Source of the DNA: an uncultured Ignavibacteria bacterium
GTDB lineage: Bacteria > Bacteroidota > Ignavibacteria > Kapaibacteriales > UBA2268
Reading direction: 5' to 3'
Assembly (NCBI GenBank): GCA_903911805.1
Contig: CAIWET010000588.1
Span: forward strand, 1-7,058
Length of the DNA: 7,058 bases
In this document: piece by piece, positions 6,886 through 7,058 of the stretch
Numbering within the stretch: the first letter of the stretch is position 1
Layout: every line of letters starts with the position of its first letter
Notes under the pieces: generated by a model
Database searches by the model: none
Seen by the model: the letters and a program-made list of their open reading frames with translations, nothing else
Told to the model about the DNA's origin: nothing
Translations under genes and position numbers: made by a program

Positions 6886-6900
6886 TCCTTTAGGTTGTGC
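6878..6900 (+). repeat. Palindrome H2 variant, copy B, with GTAG foot
   Basis: GTAG (6878-6881) is followed by a hairpin with arms GCACATCC (6881-6888) and GGTTGTGC (6893-6900), seven pairs and one T-T mismatch around TTTA. The outer GCACA/TGTGC stem matches copy A, but the inner stem and loop are different and still pair. Confidence 0.75.
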
Positions 6901-7058
6901 AAAATCAATAATATTACATTGTTTTTAAAAAAATTATTTGGAATATTTGAATATTTTTTATAATTTTGAATTATACTTAAAAAGCTAATTAAAATAAGAT
7001 TAATTTAAAAGGGAAAGTTTCCTTATATAATATAAAATAAAAACAGAGTCCTGCCCTA
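6901..7058. other. AT-rich stretch without a gene
   Basis: No reading frame of credible length or composition is present on either strand. Apart from the candidate promoter at 6937-6968, I see only A/T runs and a small GGAAA/TTTCC symmetry near 7011-7022. The window ends before any downstream gene begins, so this is probably the leader or upstream region of a neighbour. Confidence 0.6.
6937..6968 (+). promoter_or_regulatory. Candidate Bacteroidota-type promoter pointing out of the window
   Basis: TTTG at 6937-6940 is followed, after 20 bases, by TAATTTTG at 6961-6968, a full match to TAnnTTTG. The 11 bases TTTATAATTTT (6957-6967) also occur in the candidate promoter at 1331-1341. Transcription would start near 6975 and give a leader of more than 80 bases before the window ends. 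Chance matches are likely in such AT-rich DNA. Confidence 0.4.

Larger units (their letters stand above)
6697..6900. mobile_element. REP/BIME-like array of five short palindromes
   Basis: This non-coding block, directly behind the acs terminator, contains palindromes in the order H1, H2, H3, H1, H2. The H1-H2 pair appears twice as an identical 42-base core. H1 and H2 units have GTAG at the 5' foot of the hairpin on the + strand; H3 has GGAG at the equivalent place on the - strand. A tetranucleotide of this kind plus a hairpin defines the REP elements mobilised by RAYT (Y1, IS200-like) transposases, and clusters in both orientations resemble BIMEs. CCATCTT followed by A or G and then AAA comes after each H1 and after H3, suggesting a common linker. 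The block is richer in G+C than its surroundings and has no transposase gene, so it would be non-autonomous. The REP identification is inferred from structure alone. Confidence 0.55.

Noticed and set aside
6697..6900. CRISPR array or integron attC cluster
   Set aside because: Repeat units are irregularly spaced and self-complementary, there are no uniform spacers, and no attC core sites or integrase are visible.

Overview
The window is AT-rich (by eye about one third G+C) and carries four protein genes followed by a 428-base non-coding tail. The large central gene ends in a type IX secretion (T9SS) sorting domain, a system confined to the Bacteroidota and close relatives (Ignavibacteria, Kapabacteria, Chlorobi-like lineages). 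Two candidate promoters of the Bacteroidota type (TTTG, about 19-20 bases, TAnnTTTG) fit that. Shine-Dalgarno-like GAGG and AAGG sites precede two genes, which mildly favours a deeper-branching relative over classical Bacteroidia. Species cannot be named from this sequence.

Layout. 1-501 (+): 3' part of a manganese-exporter gene (mntP family), cut by the window start. 503-1306 (-): a TauE/SafE-type membrane transporter, converging on mntP with one base between the two stop codons. 1307-1409: a divergent intergenic region with a candidate promoter for the next gene. 1410-4733 (+): an 1107-residue secreted protein with a signal peptide, an unrecognised N-terminal domain, seven Asp-rich calcium-type FG-GAP/VCBS motifs (probably a seven-bladed propeller), an ASPIC/UnbV domain, three fibronectin-III-like repeats and a T9SS type A sorting domain. 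4744-6630 (+): acs, acetyl-CoA synthetase, starting ten bases after that stop and ending at a strong intrinsic terminator (6656-6692). 6697-6900: an array of five short palindromes of three types. 6901-7058: AT-rich DNA without a gene, holding a candidate promoter that points out of the window.

The genes do not form an obvious pathway. mntP and the TauE-like gene are unrelated membrane transporters that share only a 3' junction. The secreted propeller protein and acs are tightly spaced and probably co-transcribed, but no functional link is evident.

The most unusual part is the palindrome array. Four hairpins have GTAG directly at their 5' foot on the + strand, and the fifth has GGAG at the same place on the - strand. 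That is the layout of REP elements mobilised by REP-associated tyrosine transposases (RAYTs). Two of the hairpin pairs form a 42-base exact duplication whose second hairpin changes sequence inside the stem yet still pairs. No transposase gene lies in the window.
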